Positions 16,735 to 49,897 of a stretch of DNA of 64,000 nucleotides are shown here, one piece after another. Numbering within the stretch: the first letter of the stretch is position 1; each line of letters opens with the position of its first letter. Origin of the DNA: Doris montereyensis (Eukaryota; Mollusca; Gastropoda; Nudibranchia; Dorididae); the NCBI GenBank assembly GCA_037039925.1, contig JAXRKP010000630.1, positions 65,001-129,000 on the forward strand, read 5' to 3'. A program made the translations under genes and the position numbers. The notes beneath the pieces were generated by a model. The model saw only the letters and a program-made list of their open reading frames with translations, was not told the origin of the DNA and did no database searches.

Positions 16735-17918
16735 CATGAAGGTAAGTTTTATTCTGTTGATATCGGGGGGGGGTACAATGCTGGACTGGCAAGCCAGGGT
16801 ATTAGAGTTTGAGTCCTGTATGATAACTACATATATATCAATGGGTTTATTTTTCAAAAGTATATTAAGCCATCATAGTTTTGCAGACTGTTCATTCTCT
16901 GATCCTATAAAATATGAGTGTTAATGTCACAGGTGTCATGTGCATGTTGTGCAAGTTACATATCCCATAGCATTAATAGCAATTATTAAAAAGGTGTGGC
17001 CTCTCCCTCCCCTGACATGCTCTAGCCAAATAATTACCCGAACACACACATACACAAAAACATTTTTTAACAACCCAAGAACAGACGAAAATCAGTCAAT
17101 CATCTATGAGTATGATCTCTTCTTTTCGTTTATCTTCATTTCTTTACATTCAAATCCACCTCTTTTCACCAAACATTCTTCATCCTCTTTTATTGCAATC
17201 ACTAATTTCAATCATTTTTTTTCATGTTTTTCTTACTCACTTTCTTCCATGGCTCTTTACTCCAAAACATTTTACTCTACAACTACAATATTCTCTAGTG
17301 TTCCCTTCATGTATGCTCCCCCCCTCTCTCCCTCTCTCTCCCTCTCTATATATATATCTCAACAATGGCTACCTACAATGTAATACTAATAGATGCAGAC
17401 CCGCCACTCATGGAATGAAAAATCATAATCCAAGCTAAAAAATACATGTAGTACTAGTAGTAGTTTTTTTAATGGCAACATGTGAGTTATCTCCCTTTAC
17501 GTGCGTGATTGGTAAAGGACGTGCATGTTTAAGATGAGAGAAAACAGCAAGATAAAAGATCAAATAAAAGATAAAAGATCAAATAAAAGAGGAAAAGAAA
17601 ATAAGAAGTACCTACCACTAGATCCCGCTATCCCTCCCCCCCCACTGGAATTTGAGTCGGATATTAAAAGAAACGCTCAAATCGAAGTAGCTTCACTTCA
17701 TTAGTTCTCAAGTCAAACCCGAAACTTTCTACCAAGCGTCTGTGACTAGCCCTAAAGTGCGACCTTGAAGAACAAATCAATACTCATGTGGTATTGTAGC
17801 CTACATGTAATATTAACACAATACGCTACTACAGGTGCCTGCGTTGATCAGGATGCTGTATAGTAATATTGTATTGTAGACCCTATGTGAGCATGTGTAT
17901 TTATGTATGTGTGTGTGT

Positions 17919-17995
<77 letters not shown>
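16735..17995 (+). repeat. Long interspersed repeat ending in (TG)n(GA)n, copy A, split by extra sequence
   Basis: Segments 16780-17060 and 17690-17995 match 35720-36235 almost continuously, with shared landmarks GGGTTTAT, GTGCATGTTGTGCAAGTTAC, CTCTAGCCAAATAATTAC, TTGATCAGGATGCTGTAT and GACCCTATGTGAGCATGT. The 630 bases between the two segments are absent from the other copy. Both copies finish in a TG then GA microsatellite. The element type is unknown. Confidence 0.7.

Positions 17996-18016
<21 letters not shown>
17922..18016 (+). repeat. (GA)n then (GACA)n microsatellite
   Basis: About 70 bases of GA, then six GACA units, forming the end of repeat copy A. Confidence 0.96.
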
Positions 18017-18899
18017 GACAGAATTATTTAATATATAATTATTATTATAATTATAGGTCATGAGAAAACATTCTCCTTTCCTTGTCTTGTGCTCTAATCA
18101 CCTTTTACTTTTACCTGTTTCTACTTCTCGTTGTTTCTGGCTTGTTTGTTCTCTGGCGAGGGTCTTCATTCCTGAAAAGTGAAACTGAAAATAGATTGTC
18201 CTGGGCCTTCTGATTTTCCATCCTTTTCACATTTTCAGGCAAAAATTTTGTAACGTGTGTCTTCTTGCTGTGGGTTCTGGACATGTTCTATGTTTCGCTT
18301 CCAATTCCAATACTTCCATAGGTCTGATTTTGCATGATCATGATGATAAAAACTTTTATCTTTGTTTTGAATGGAAATGTTTCAGTCTTCCTTTCTATTT
18401 CTAGATTTTATTCAGATTCACATTGTTGAGGGCTGCCCTTGCCTAGCTGGTTCTTGCCTTCATCATAAGGTCTGCTTCTGTGCCTCCATTGTCGCCTATG
18501 GTGCTCCCTGGGTGACGAAGGGGGGGGGGGGGGGTGTCACTTCTAAGTTCTATTGAACTCTTGCTTACTGTCTCTGTGATTGCTTCTGTGTTGTCGTTCA
18601 ACTTGTATTACATTTTCCCCATTTCAATTTATATTATTTCCTTCATGGATTTTTAGGGATGAATATTGAAATTGAAAGCTTTGCAATCAGTTTCAGTTCC
18701 ATTGATTTTTACTAGTTTCTGTTGTGTGTGTGTGATGGGATGGCGGCAGGATTGGCTGCAGGATTTTGAGCCATCCAGTTGTGGTCACAGTGACAATTGG
18801 ATTCCCTGCTGTGGTCTCTTTCGCCAGTTAGTCTGTTGCTAAAAATGTGAACGAAAGGGTGGTGTGCTCAGGTTTCGCTTCGAGGCCTGCTGGTGGCTG

Positions 18900-19450
18900 G
18901 TCTTCATGACGTGCTTTGCAACTTATACTTTTCATATTCCATATCATCTCATTATTCTCATGTTCTTCCACTTCCAGAGGGTCTGTCCGCACATTCTATG
19001 AAATTGATAAGAGTTCCACTCATGGTATTGCTCAGCAATTATTCTTGAGGTTGTGATTTTAGTCTGTGCATAATCGATTTTCTCCCAGGGCGACATTGTC
19101 TTAGATTTGGTCAAGCCGTGTGCCGCTAGATACTTTGCTGGATATACATGCAGATAGGATTATTTTTTCGTCTTAAATTGTCATTTCTGAGATCTTTGGT
19201 ACTTTAGTTATGTCTCCTTCCGTCTGCTCTTGGGGTATGGTTCCTCCTCCCAGATCTCAGCAAAAAAAAAAGTGTATAGTACATCTGCTGTTGTGATAGC
19301 ATCCACCTTCGAGCCTCTGTCTGACGGAATACCATCAGGTCCAGCTGCTTTGGCAGTTGTATAATCCCGTGTTTTCGATTTCCCAAGCACTATGTCAAAT
19401 TAAAAATTGCCTTGAATTTGAATGGGCAATAAAGATTTATTATTATTATG
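18900..19450 (-). mobile_element. RTE-like non-LTR retrotransposon, degenerate reverse transcriptase fragment
   Basis: Minus-strand pieces in changing frames read KAAGPDGIPSD, FAEIWEEE, DITKVPKISE, NVALGENRLCTD and TSRIIAEQYHEWNS. They match the order of RT motifs GKAxGPDGIP, xQIWEEE, xLPKKGD, LRxxQAGFRxGRSCTD and TLRxIIEQxxEWN. Several frameshifts and stops make it inactive. The outer end (19370-19450) carries a tail-like GAAATCGAAAACACGGG plus AAT sequence that recurs at 42893-42985. Confidence 0.68.
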
Positions 19451-21708
19451 AGATAGAAAAGAATAAAAAGAAATAAGTAGAACCTTCCAGTGGCAACTGT
19501 CAACTCCCAACAGCCAAGACATAACAGAAAAGTTTCATCTTTATAGGACAGAAAACAGTTATCTTTATAGGATTCATGCCTTATATTTAACTTATTCAGA
19601 CATCAGCAAATGTAGAAAGAATTAAAAATTGAAACATCTTTCCATCATCTCAGAACAGGACAGATTTGATTATTTCTAGTCATCAAACATACAAGAACGT
19701 CAAACACATAGAGACAAAAAGGGAAACAATTGTCAATAATATGCATAACAATATGTAAGTGATAAAAAATGGACACGTTTTTGAGTGTGTGAAAAGAAAC
19801 CCAACTTTAATTTTGAATGTTCAAAATGTTCTAGAAGAAAATTGATACAACTACATTTAACCTGAAAAAATTGAAACTTGAAAAAAATACATGATTGTGA
19901 AGGCTCTCAATAAATCAGTGTCTCGAAAACACAAATTTTATCATTTCAAAGGTTTTCATAAAAATTTTAAAAAGAATACTTTCAAAAGTTCAAAACACAA
20001 AAAAAGAAAAGAAAAGAAATGGCAATTTGTTACAAAAGTTCAAGATCAGATGCAGCCAATGGTCGTTCCAAGCTTTGACACAACTCATCATCGTACATAA
20101 AGACACAGTCAAGACATGACACATTGTAGTAAGACGTTAGAGACGGTTGGAGAAGTAGTAGAGATGTGAGGGGAAGATGAAGAACATGATTTTTTGTCGT
20201 TGATTCTTACACAGATTACACATATATGAAAACACCATGGTCACTGATCACATGGATCTCTCAAATGAGAGGAAGGCTGGCAATGGGGAAAAGGGGGGTT
20301 CTTGTGAAAGGGAAAAGACAATTCTAAATTCTCAAATAATAGCATAGTAGATCCTTTTAAACCTCTCAGAATTGTGTGATTATAGTATTCCTTCGTAAGG
20401 TTACTTGCACGTAAAAGTGCCCAGGAATGATATTGAGCGTGCACTTGTTGAGCATGATATGCAAGAGAAAAGTATGGACTGAGTAAGGGGGCGGTGTTTG
20501 AATGTAGTGATGGTCATATCCCATATGAAAAGGAAAAATGACAACCAGGCAGCGAAATACGCAAACTACTAGAAGCGCTGACAAGGGGCCACAATGTGAT
20601 GGGGAAGTTGGGGATGTGTAAAATGAAAAGACTACAGGTACAAAAACTGAATCTATGATTTGTCGACTTAAGGTTTGAATAAGACCACCCAATCAAATTG
20701 AGCACTGTCTATAACTTTCTCCTGAGCAGCTTTTTGGGCAACTTTAGATACGTTCCATTCTGTAAATAATGCTGTCATAATAATTGCTGTTATTTTCACT
20801 TATGGTGGGTGATTCAGGAACAAATTTGAGATGATGGAAAGCATGGTCAGCAGAGCTGATATGATGACTATGATGACACTTCATGATCATCTCCTGGGGG
20901 AACTGAAATCCCATTGGGGAGAGAGAAAAAAGTTTTGGAATGACCCAGGTCTAGCAACTGTGTAAAGACAGTAAGTAAACCATGTAAGAGTTCAAAACAA
21001 GAAGTGTAGTATCATGCTGATAGCAGACAGGAAAAAGTGTTATTCTTTCAAGCAAATAATAGTAAACAAACATAATGTGCGCCAAAAACAGAAATAACCT
21101 AAACTTTTAAACAACCAAGGCCTTTGAAGCACGGGCAATATAAAAGCAATGACACAAAAACATATTTATATTTTGATTTCTGAGAGAGGTTGAAAAGGAT
21201 CTAGGTAATAAATTTCAAGTTATACATGTACAGTGGAGAACATAAAACCAAACTAAAAGATCTTCCAGCGACTGTGTCTCCCATAAAACCCACTTGCATG
21301 CCACTCTCCAAACTATGCAACAACCACAACTCTGTGTATTCTATTTCACGTGGCAATGGGAACACAATAAAAGCTGAGTTGGTTTTAGTTTGACTTGGCA
21401 TACACATCCCTGCCATAGTCCATGGTTCGTACGTGACTATTCACCACTGTATCATTTACCATTGAAAAAGAATACCTTGCATATTACCATAATTAAACTA
21501 ACGAGTAAGTAAACGAGATGAAAATTTCACAACTACCCAAAAGACAAGTTGTAATTTATTCATTAGATGATTTTTAGTTAAGAAACACAGACAAGAGTAT
21601 AGAACAAAAAAGATAAGCGAAGACACTAAGTAACAACCACGCCAACCCAGTGACAAGAGAAAAAGCTCAAAGAATTTGGAATCCCAAATACACTCAATGT
21701 TTTATTCT
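19450..21708 (-). other. 3' flank of Caprin, possible 3' UTR
   Basis: AT-rich sequence downstream of the Caprin stop on the minus strand. No coding signal was found on either strand. Some of it is probably Caprin 3' UTR; where transcription ends is not visible. Confidence 0.4.
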
Positions 21709-42373
<20,665 letters not shown>

Positions 42374-43549
42374 GGAAAAATACTGTGTAAGAATCAGCGA
42401 CAACAAAAAATAGAATGAATTCAAGTGAGACGGTGGAAATTCAAATAGCTAGTGTTTCACCAACCTCCAAGCCTAGAGGTTGGGTTTTTTATTTACTAGA
42501 AACACTGATTGAATTATTTTTTTCTACAGTTAAAGTTATGCTATTTTGGAAAACAGATGGTCTGCAATGTTGGTTATTGTTTCTATTTTGTTACAGACCA
42601 ATGTCAAACGGTCATTTAATTTTCAAATGAATCCTGACAATGAAGATAGGAGATTAGTGCCAGCTAGTTTGAGTTTACTACGCTCACGTGTCTGTCCTGC
42701 GCATAAGGGGGTAGGCGGTATGCCTAGGCTTCATGGTGAACGATTGTAATGACTGATCAATCAGAAGGACAGACAGAGTGCATAAAACGTTCATTAACTT
42801 TACCTAGATTCTATCTTTGGTCAATTCTTCCATTCGCGATATGTCTTTACTAATATGTTAATATATCCAACGGTACTGATTATCTTTCCTTGATAATAAT
42901 AGTAGAAATAATAATAATAACAAATCTGTATTGTTCATTCAAGGCATTATATTTCGTTTGACATAGAATTTGGGAAATCGAAAACATGGTATATACATAT
43001 TGACAGTGGAACGTGAATGTACTGGTATGGTACTTGGAATGATATATAAAGTCAAAATTGAATATAATTTTTACATTTTATAGTAAACATGCATACTCTT
43101 ATATGCTCACTGTAGAACCAAATACACAGGATATAAGGGGGAAATGGCCAAGGCCATAAAACAACTCATCTCAGACAAAGCAGACAATGGCATAACAAAT
43201 AAATCAACTCAAATGGTTTGGGATTACACCCGATAATGAGTTGATTGAATTGTATAAAACGTGCCCACCAGTGAGAAAAGGTGCCCACAGTTTAGATATG
43301 TCTGCGCACACCAATAAAAACAAACTTTCTTGTCTGAATTTCATTCTCAAACATATAGTGCACACAATTAGGATTTTTTTGTAATTGTAAAACTTCACAT
43401 AACAACATAAATGTACGCATGCAAACTGGACAAAATAAGAGGGAATATTGGAGCAGGGGGTAGTCTTTAAATTCAAGCTATCTTTGGATTCAATAAGTTT
43501 ATGTTTCGATTTTATTTTATTTTTTATTATTCTGCGACATATATTATCG

Positions 43550-43805
43550 TCAGTTGTTTTCCGTATGGGACGTTGCATCTTTGATAGCACATCTGAATGT
43601 CTCTCTGTCTTTTGCCATTCTTCCAGCATCTGGGGGTTTTTTCTCTCCTAAGGCTTCCTCTTTATCTTCCTCCCATCTTCTGCATGGCTTCCCTCTACTT
43701 CTTTTCCCCTTCATTTTGCCCTCCAAAATTATCATTCCTGGACTTTCGTGTCGTTTGATGTGGCCAAAGTATTCCAGCTTTTTAGCTTTGATAAACCTTT
43801 CCAAC
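43550..43805 (-). mobile_element. Non-LTR retrotransposon, 3' end of reverse transcriptase ORF
   Basis: The minus-strand frame reads IKAKKLEYFGHIKRHES, then LEGKMKGKRSRGKPCRRWEED and KDRETFRCAIKDATSH. This matches the RTE-type C-terminal pattern LEYFGHIxRHExxxxxxLEGKxxGKRxRGRPxxxWxxD...RxAxDRxxFRxxVxxATS. It is short and 5' truncated. Confidence 0.72.
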
Positions 43806-43889
43806 CATTATTGCATTTACTTGCTACTCTTTTCCTATGTATGTGTTGGTTCTGTGTTCAGTCCCCTACTTATTTACACACTCAAGCCG

Positions 43890-44340
43890 GCTGCCCATTC
43901 TGGGGCATAGGCCATTCACAAGTGCCCTCCAGTTTTCACGGTTCTGAGCCATATTTTCTAGCTCCTGCCAGCCATGCCCCATCTTCTTTGCTTCTGTCTC
44001 CAGATCCCTTCGCCATGTGTTTGGTGGACTTCCTCTCTTTCTTTTCCCTGCGGATTCCGTCAGGGCCGTCCTGCATTGTAGTATTTTGTTTAAATTAAGC
44101 TTTCTTAGCGTATGACCTGTCCGTCACCATCTTCTCGTTTTGATGTCTTCTGTGACCGAAAGTTGTGAGCTTCTTTCCCAAAAATCTCTGTTACTAATGG
44201 TGTCAGGCCAGTATATTCAAGGATCGTTCGTAAACAGCTGTTAATAAATGTATGGAGCTCCCCTATGGTAGTATTTCTTATTCTCTAGGTCGCCACTCTA
44301 TATAAGAGAACAGATTTGGTGTTCGAATTAAAGAAGCGGG
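43890..44340 (-). mobile_element. Second RTE-like LINE C-terminal fragment, frameshifted
   Basis: Minus-strand pieces read [61 protein letters not shown] and QNGQPA. This follows the KTRIFNSNVKSVLLYGxETW...TFINxCLRxIL...GKRKRGRPKNTWRRD order of these elements. Stops and frame changes show decay. Confidence 0.6.
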
Positions 44341-44829
44341 TTTTGGTGTTTGTGGAGATCATTCGGGACTTCCAGATATTTTTCAGCAACATGTAGGCTG
44401 TTCTTGCTTTCCCGATTCTTGTTTTTACATTCCCGGGCGCCATATATTTTGCCATAATGGTATAAGTATTATATTTGCCATTTAGGGGTGCCGAAAAACA
44501 TAATTTCCGTAACCGTTGTTTCCGGGCGCGCTACATATTTCCTGACGCCATTATGCATCACACAACGGATGTTAAAAACACACAATAATCAGGTTATCTC
44601 TGATTATATAGCCACTTTAAGGTACATTTCTCCGTTGTGGAATATACGTATTACCAGTTTTAGGCACCAATACCTTTCTCCAGTTGTGAAAAGGGAGCAT
44701 GGATGCTTCATCGCATTAAAAAACAAGCAAAACAAAACAAACGGGAATTATTGTGATTGAGTAATGATGATGATGATGGTGGTGTTGGTGATGATGATAG
44801 TACCGACATGAATTGACTCATTGTAATAC

Positions 44830-45180
44830 ATGTACATTTATTTATGTAAAGATATAATTATGATAAAGTCATACAAATTGGTAATTTTATATATAATTTT
44901 AAAAAAGATAGGCCTAATGGTAAATTTTTATCCAAAATATCGAGGGAAGAGGCAGTCCAAGATTAACTTGCATTTTCTAAAACTCTGCGTTTATAGAAAC
45001 CACACACGGAGAAAGGGCTATCAACAAAAACTCTGCGTTTATAGAAACCACACACGGAGAAAGGGCTATCAACAAAAACTATCAGCTAAGCATCTGGAGC
45101 ACCGTCTCCTTTCAGTCTCTGATTACCCTCTCAAAAAAAGTCACCGCCTTTCGGATTCTTTGGCTGATTTCTTCTCTTAG
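44830..45180 (+). repeat. 48-bp tandem duplication
   Basis: CTCTGCGTTTATAGAAACC and the following 29 bases are repeated exactly at 44983 and 45031. Apart from this and an open frame across it, nothing was recognised. Confidence 0.85.
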
Positions 45181-45189
45181 TTTTCGCAC

Positions 45190-45700
45190 TGAGTTAATCC
45201 TTGATTTACTTGACTAAATATCCTTTCGCTGAAGAGTGATAAAAAAGTGTTTCATTCGTGTTATTATAGAGGGATTTGTTTGATATCTGTGTTGGGTACG
45301 GTATGTTTAGAATAGTTCTCAATTATTTTCTGCGGAAAGTGCCTAATCTATGTTCACCATTTTTGGTGAATGCCCATGTCTCAGAATTATAAAGAAAAAT
45401 TGATTTCACGAGCACTCTGCAATTATTCAATCTAGTGTTAAGCATGATTCTGTCATTTCTGATCCAAACGGCGGACAGTTTTGCACAGCGCTGCATTTGA
45501 TAGTTGCCTTCTTCTTTGTCCCCAGAAATGATCCTACTTTCTTCACTATTATCCAGTTTTTGCTATCGTTTCTCCTGATGATCGTATGCTCAGTTTTGTT
45601 GGTTTTTACTGTGAGGTCAACTTTTCCGAGATAATTTTTTATTTTATTTACATCCTAAAGCCAGTTCGTTTGGAAAGTTAGTTAATCATTATTCTTAGGT
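45190..45700 (-). mobile_element. Third non-LTR retrotransposon fragment, degenerate
   Basis: The minus strand reads CAKLSAVWIRNDRIMLNTRL, then CRVLVKSIFLYNSETWAFTKN, LRTILNIPYPTQISNKSLY and NTNETLLSL. The SxLLYxSETWxLTKNxExRLxTFxRKxLRxILNIxYPxxISNxxLYxxT signature is that of a LINE RT C-terminal region. Confidence 0.62.
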
Positions 45701-46189
45701 CACTGTAGCGTTGAAATTGTTTTAACTTATCTCTGCCCTGTTTAAGATTTGTTGTTTTAGCCTCCCTATTTACTATCATTAATTTAGTTTTCTTTGTATT
45801 TACTTTCATTCTTCTTTATTTACATGTAGTTCATTATTCAGCATGTTGGTATTATGCTGAAGGTCCCTTTCTGATTGTTCCAAACAGAGTTGAATCATCA
45901 ACACATAAAAGCATTGATAGATTTATCGGTTTGAGTTTCCACATACCTCATACCCTACGTTCAGCGTCTTCATTTTTTAGGACGTTTTTTGCGATTAAAC
46001 CTAAGCCTCCGTATTATGGAGGCCCAGATTTGAACCCATAAATGTGATAAGCAAGAGAGGGCTTATGATACACTCATATCTAACAACCTATACCTACATC
46101 AAATTCATAGACGAGTTTCCAGCTACTCTCACTGCACGTGTTGCTTTATTGTAAAATGTCTAACTTTTAATAGCTTCTATTACATTTTG

Positions 46190-47000
46190 AAGGCTTTTAT
46201 TTTGACATTGTCAACCGAGAAACACTTTGGAAAATCGTGAGACACTATGTAATAATACCTCAGAAGTTCGTAAGCATCGTTAGAAACATGTATGAAAGGA
46301 CAAGCAGCAGATTTCTACACGAAGGACAGGTAAGTAAAAGCTTTTACTTACAGACTGGAGTCAGACAGTGGTGCTTATTGTCATCACTCTCGTTTATCCT
46401 TGCAATTGACTGGCTGATGAAATAATCAACAAACGGAAGAAGAAATGGTAATCAATGGACACCACGGACACATCTAGAGGACCTAGATTTCGCCGATGAT
46501 ATTACTTCCCTCTAATACTCATATTTCAAGATGCAGACGAAGACATCAGAACTGAACAAACTAACAAAATCAATTGGTCTTCAAATCCACTCTGGAAAAT
46601 CAAAGGTGCTGACAGTGAAATCGACCAACATGGAAAAAAATATCGTCAATGACCAAGCACTAGAAGAAATTGAGTTGTTTTTTTTATATTGGAAGCGTCA
46701 TTGGTGGGAAAGGGTATAGATGAGGACATCAAAACAATGATACTTAAAGCGAGAACGGCTTTAAAGTTATTCAACAAGATCTGCAATACAATAACGTTTC
46801 CATTCACATCAAGCTTAGAGAATCTTCAATTCCAACGTCAAGTCAGTTCTTCCATTCGAATGTGAAACTTGGAATGCTTTCCTAACACGTAACAAATGAT
46901 TACATGCATTCATAAATCGATGCTTGAGAAGAATCATCAGAATAAAATGGACATACAAGGTTCGCAACGAAGAAATATGGGAGAGGTCTCAGTAATAGCC
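46190..47000 (+). mobile_element. RTE-like LINE reverse transcriptase fragment, degenerate
   Basis: Plus-strand pieces in order are VRHYVIIPQKFVSIVRNMYE, LQTGVRQWCLLSSLSFILAI, DLDFADDITSL (the FADD catalytic motif), LTKSIGLQIHSGKSKVL and INRCLRRIIRIKWTYKVRN. The order is that of RT motifs 3 to 7 and the C-terminal region. It is broken by stops and has lost the segment normally containing SVLLYGSETW. Confidence 0.72.
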
Positions 47001-48180
47001 AGTGTTAAGTAACACAAAGGAGGTACGACAATTTACAACAAAGATTTTGAAAGCCAAATAAAGGAGCCGTCTTCTTTCTTTCATATCTTTATTTCAACTA
47101 ACTTGCTAACAGCTCACACCAACTAGCTAGCTAGCTTCTCTTTACTGTAAATACTCTTAAATTGAGGTACCCTTAAATTTCGTAACCTTTAGTTTCTTAA
47201 CACTCCCCACCTTGGTTATGCAATAAAACAACATTTCAATATAATGCAAACACTAATTAGTGTAACTTTCTAACTTATCAAAGCATCGAAATAGCATGCA
47301 AATTTAATACATGACAAAGGGATTGCAAATACTAAAATCATATAGCTACATGATCAAACAGCAATCAAACAGCGAATTTCATGTGCAAGACATTGACAAG
47401 ATGCGAATTTGAGGAACAAGCACAAATATGTATACAAGTAGAAAGAGAAGGAACCTTACTGCCAATTGATGTGGAAATTTCACCTTTCCATCACTAGGCA
47501 TCTCTCACTCTCTTTCTCGGGTAAAATGTTGCTAAAATACTCGAATTTGCACTTCATGCAAACATGGGACACGATACTTGTCCACATTTTGTAACTCATC
47601 TAATTACTTATGCAGTGTGGTACGGTAAACTTTCCAAATTGTGAACACAATAAATCGGGGATAAATAAATGCTCTCTACAAATCTATCACACTCCCTTCC
47701 TTATTCATAGAAAGCAACACGGAGGTTCAGTTTACATGCAAACACAAAGAGGCCAGTTAAATTTGGTCTGCGTGATCACTAATTGCTATGCAGGTTAGAA
47801 CAAGGTACCTGTGAAACAAAATGACGCGTGACGGAGGCAGGGGCGACACACTGAGTCAATTGAGGGAACATCTCAAAGGGCTTTGATTCGTTCTAATTTT
47901 CTAGAATCTTTACTTGATACTTATACCAACAATGCAAAACATCTTTAATACAGAGGTCTTGGTAACCATGTATTATGCTGGATACAATGATAACGTGTGG
48001 GGATACTTTCATGCAAATCATTAAAGAAGAAAAAGAAACTAAAATACATAAAATAATAGTACATCAAGTGCGCAAAGCAAGTGTAAAATAATTATTTGTA
48101 AATTCAGCATAAGGATAATCTCATGCGAGATCGACTCAAACCAATCAAATAAGTACCTGGTGTCTAAATATCTATAAATC
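47000..48180. other. Spacer between LINE and BEL/Pao fragments
   Basis: AT-rich sequence. No gene or known repeat was recognised, and no LTR-like terminal repeat was found here for the adjacent BEL/Pao element. Confidence 0.45.
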
Positions 48181-48600
48181 CTAATTCTGTCTGGGTTTGA
48201 CCCTTCGACCATATCTACTCTTAATTTCCACATTCAGATTATCAAGTTTATCATCGCATTCATTTTCTTTCACTTCAGATCCCAATTCTCTTCCACTGAC
48301 TGCATTGCCTACATCACTTACTTCCAGTTTATGGAGCCTTTGAATTGGTCTGACAAACTTGCCTCTCTTAGTTTTTACTTCCGCTGTTCTGATCAGACCG
48401 TCCGAACTTCGCATCAATTTTGTAACCCTGCTTAAGGGTCAAAAGAGTTTGGGGCAGTTATCTTCTCTTATCAAAATGATAGAACTAGAACCTACCTGCA
48501 GTTTTCCTATTGGTTTTGCCACTGGTGCATGTGGTGTTTGTTTGATATAATCATGGCTATAAATAGCCCAGAATTTGTCTAACTCTTCCCTTCGATTCGA
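48181..48600 (-). pseudogene. BEL/Pao pol C-terminus, DUF5641-like
   Basis: Minus-strand text RREELDKFWAIYSHDYI, KLQVGSSSIILIREDN, LMRSSDGLIRTAEVKTKRGK and RPIQRLHKLEV follows the RRWxxLxxxFWxRWxxEYL ... GDxVLIxEDNxPR ... GxDGxVRxAxVRTxxGxxxRPVxKLxLLE pattern. One frame change falls near 48435. Confidence 0.78.
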
Positions 48601-48858
48601 GACAGATTTCTGCAAATCTCTCGAGAATTGTGTATTTTGGGTTCGATCTACTGATAGAAGAAAAATATCTCCTCCGTTGAGGAAATGATTTGGAGTAAGC
48701 GGATCAAAACTGTCTGGGGAGTGTTCCACATATATGAGAGGACGACTATTGATACATTGTTCTATTTCACACAGTAGAGTGATCAATTCAGTCTTGGTGA
48801 GACATTTCGTTTCAATGCACTTCTTCATGCTTGATTTCACGGAGCGAACCATTCGTTC

Positions 48859-49698
48859 TCACATACCGCCTACACATGGGCTTCGGGATTTTATGAATTT
48901 CCATTTTGGACTATTCTCGGCGTATTCCGCCAAAATATATCTTTCAGCTGCCTTAAATGTTTGCGCCTGGTCACTGAAAATACATCTTGGCAAACCTCTG
49001 CCCGCTACACACCTTTTGAAGGCCAACATAAACTGAGATACTGAAAGATTGTTCGCCAGTTCCATATGAACAGCTCTCATAGTGCCACAAGTAAAAAGAC
49101 AAAAATAATGTTTCATACCTGGGACATCTGTTGTGAACATAGGCCCTGCAAAATAGACTCCGATGACCGCAAATGGAGACGATCTTTTCATTTGTTCTTT
49201 GGGGAGCGGCGTCATTGGCTGCTGGCATGGAAGGGAATCAAACTTGATACATTTGACACATTCCCTTTTTACCTTTCTGGTCAAATTTCTCAGACCGATA
49301 ATCCAGAACTCATTTCGGATATTTGATATCATATGAGATACACCCCCATGCTTCGATTTCAAATGTTCACGTCCAATAATCAATTTCGAAACATGACTCT
49401 TTGGCAATATGATAGGATGTTTTGATTCATACGACAACTCTGAATGATCAAGTCGGTCTCTCAATCTGAGCAAGCCAATGAATGGATTCAATTTGTACAA
49501 ACAAGACCGTTTTGAAATACAATTGCCCTTTTGTAAGGCTTCAATTCCCCCTGAGAAATAGCGTTGCTGTTCACACTTTAGAAGGACCCCTTTCCCCTTG
49601 TCCATTTCAGATACATTCAAATGTTTGGAAAGGTTCCTTTGATTTTTCTTCTGTCGAATATTAGATATGAATCGCAAAACCCATGTCACTATTCTCAT
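48859..49698 (-). pseudogene. BEL/Pao integrase remnant (zinc-binding domain and core)
   Basis: HLKSKHGGVSHMI and CVKCIKF supply the HHCC zinc finger. The core starts PFAVIGVYFAGPMF, where Tyr replaces the usual first catalytic Asp, and continues with the IFSDQAQTF block that carries the second Asp. The frame ends at TGA (48859-48861), exactly where family members have the Trp before the catalytic-Glu segment. ERMVRSVKSSMKK follows directly after the stop in the same frame. Confidence 0.82.
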
Positions 49699-49897
49699 GG
49701 CTTTCGTGAACTCTCCCCACCTGAAGGATTTGCCCCGTAGTCTGGTGCTCGGAAGAACAAATCAATTTTATTTCTCCTGAAGATTCTATGTCTTCGCTTA
49801 TGACCCCCCCCCCTGTCGCTATCAAGCAGCGAAGTAGGGTCATGCATCCAATCAAAGGAGGCTATCAATTCAATGCCTTTGCGGTGAGGCCTCGAGT

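Noticed and set aside
42374..42424. Upstream in-frame Met (MNSFYFLLSL) as the Caprin start
   Set aside because: A splice acceptor (CTTACACAG) lies between it and the conserved part, so this stretch is intron. The ATG at 42373 lies within the exon.
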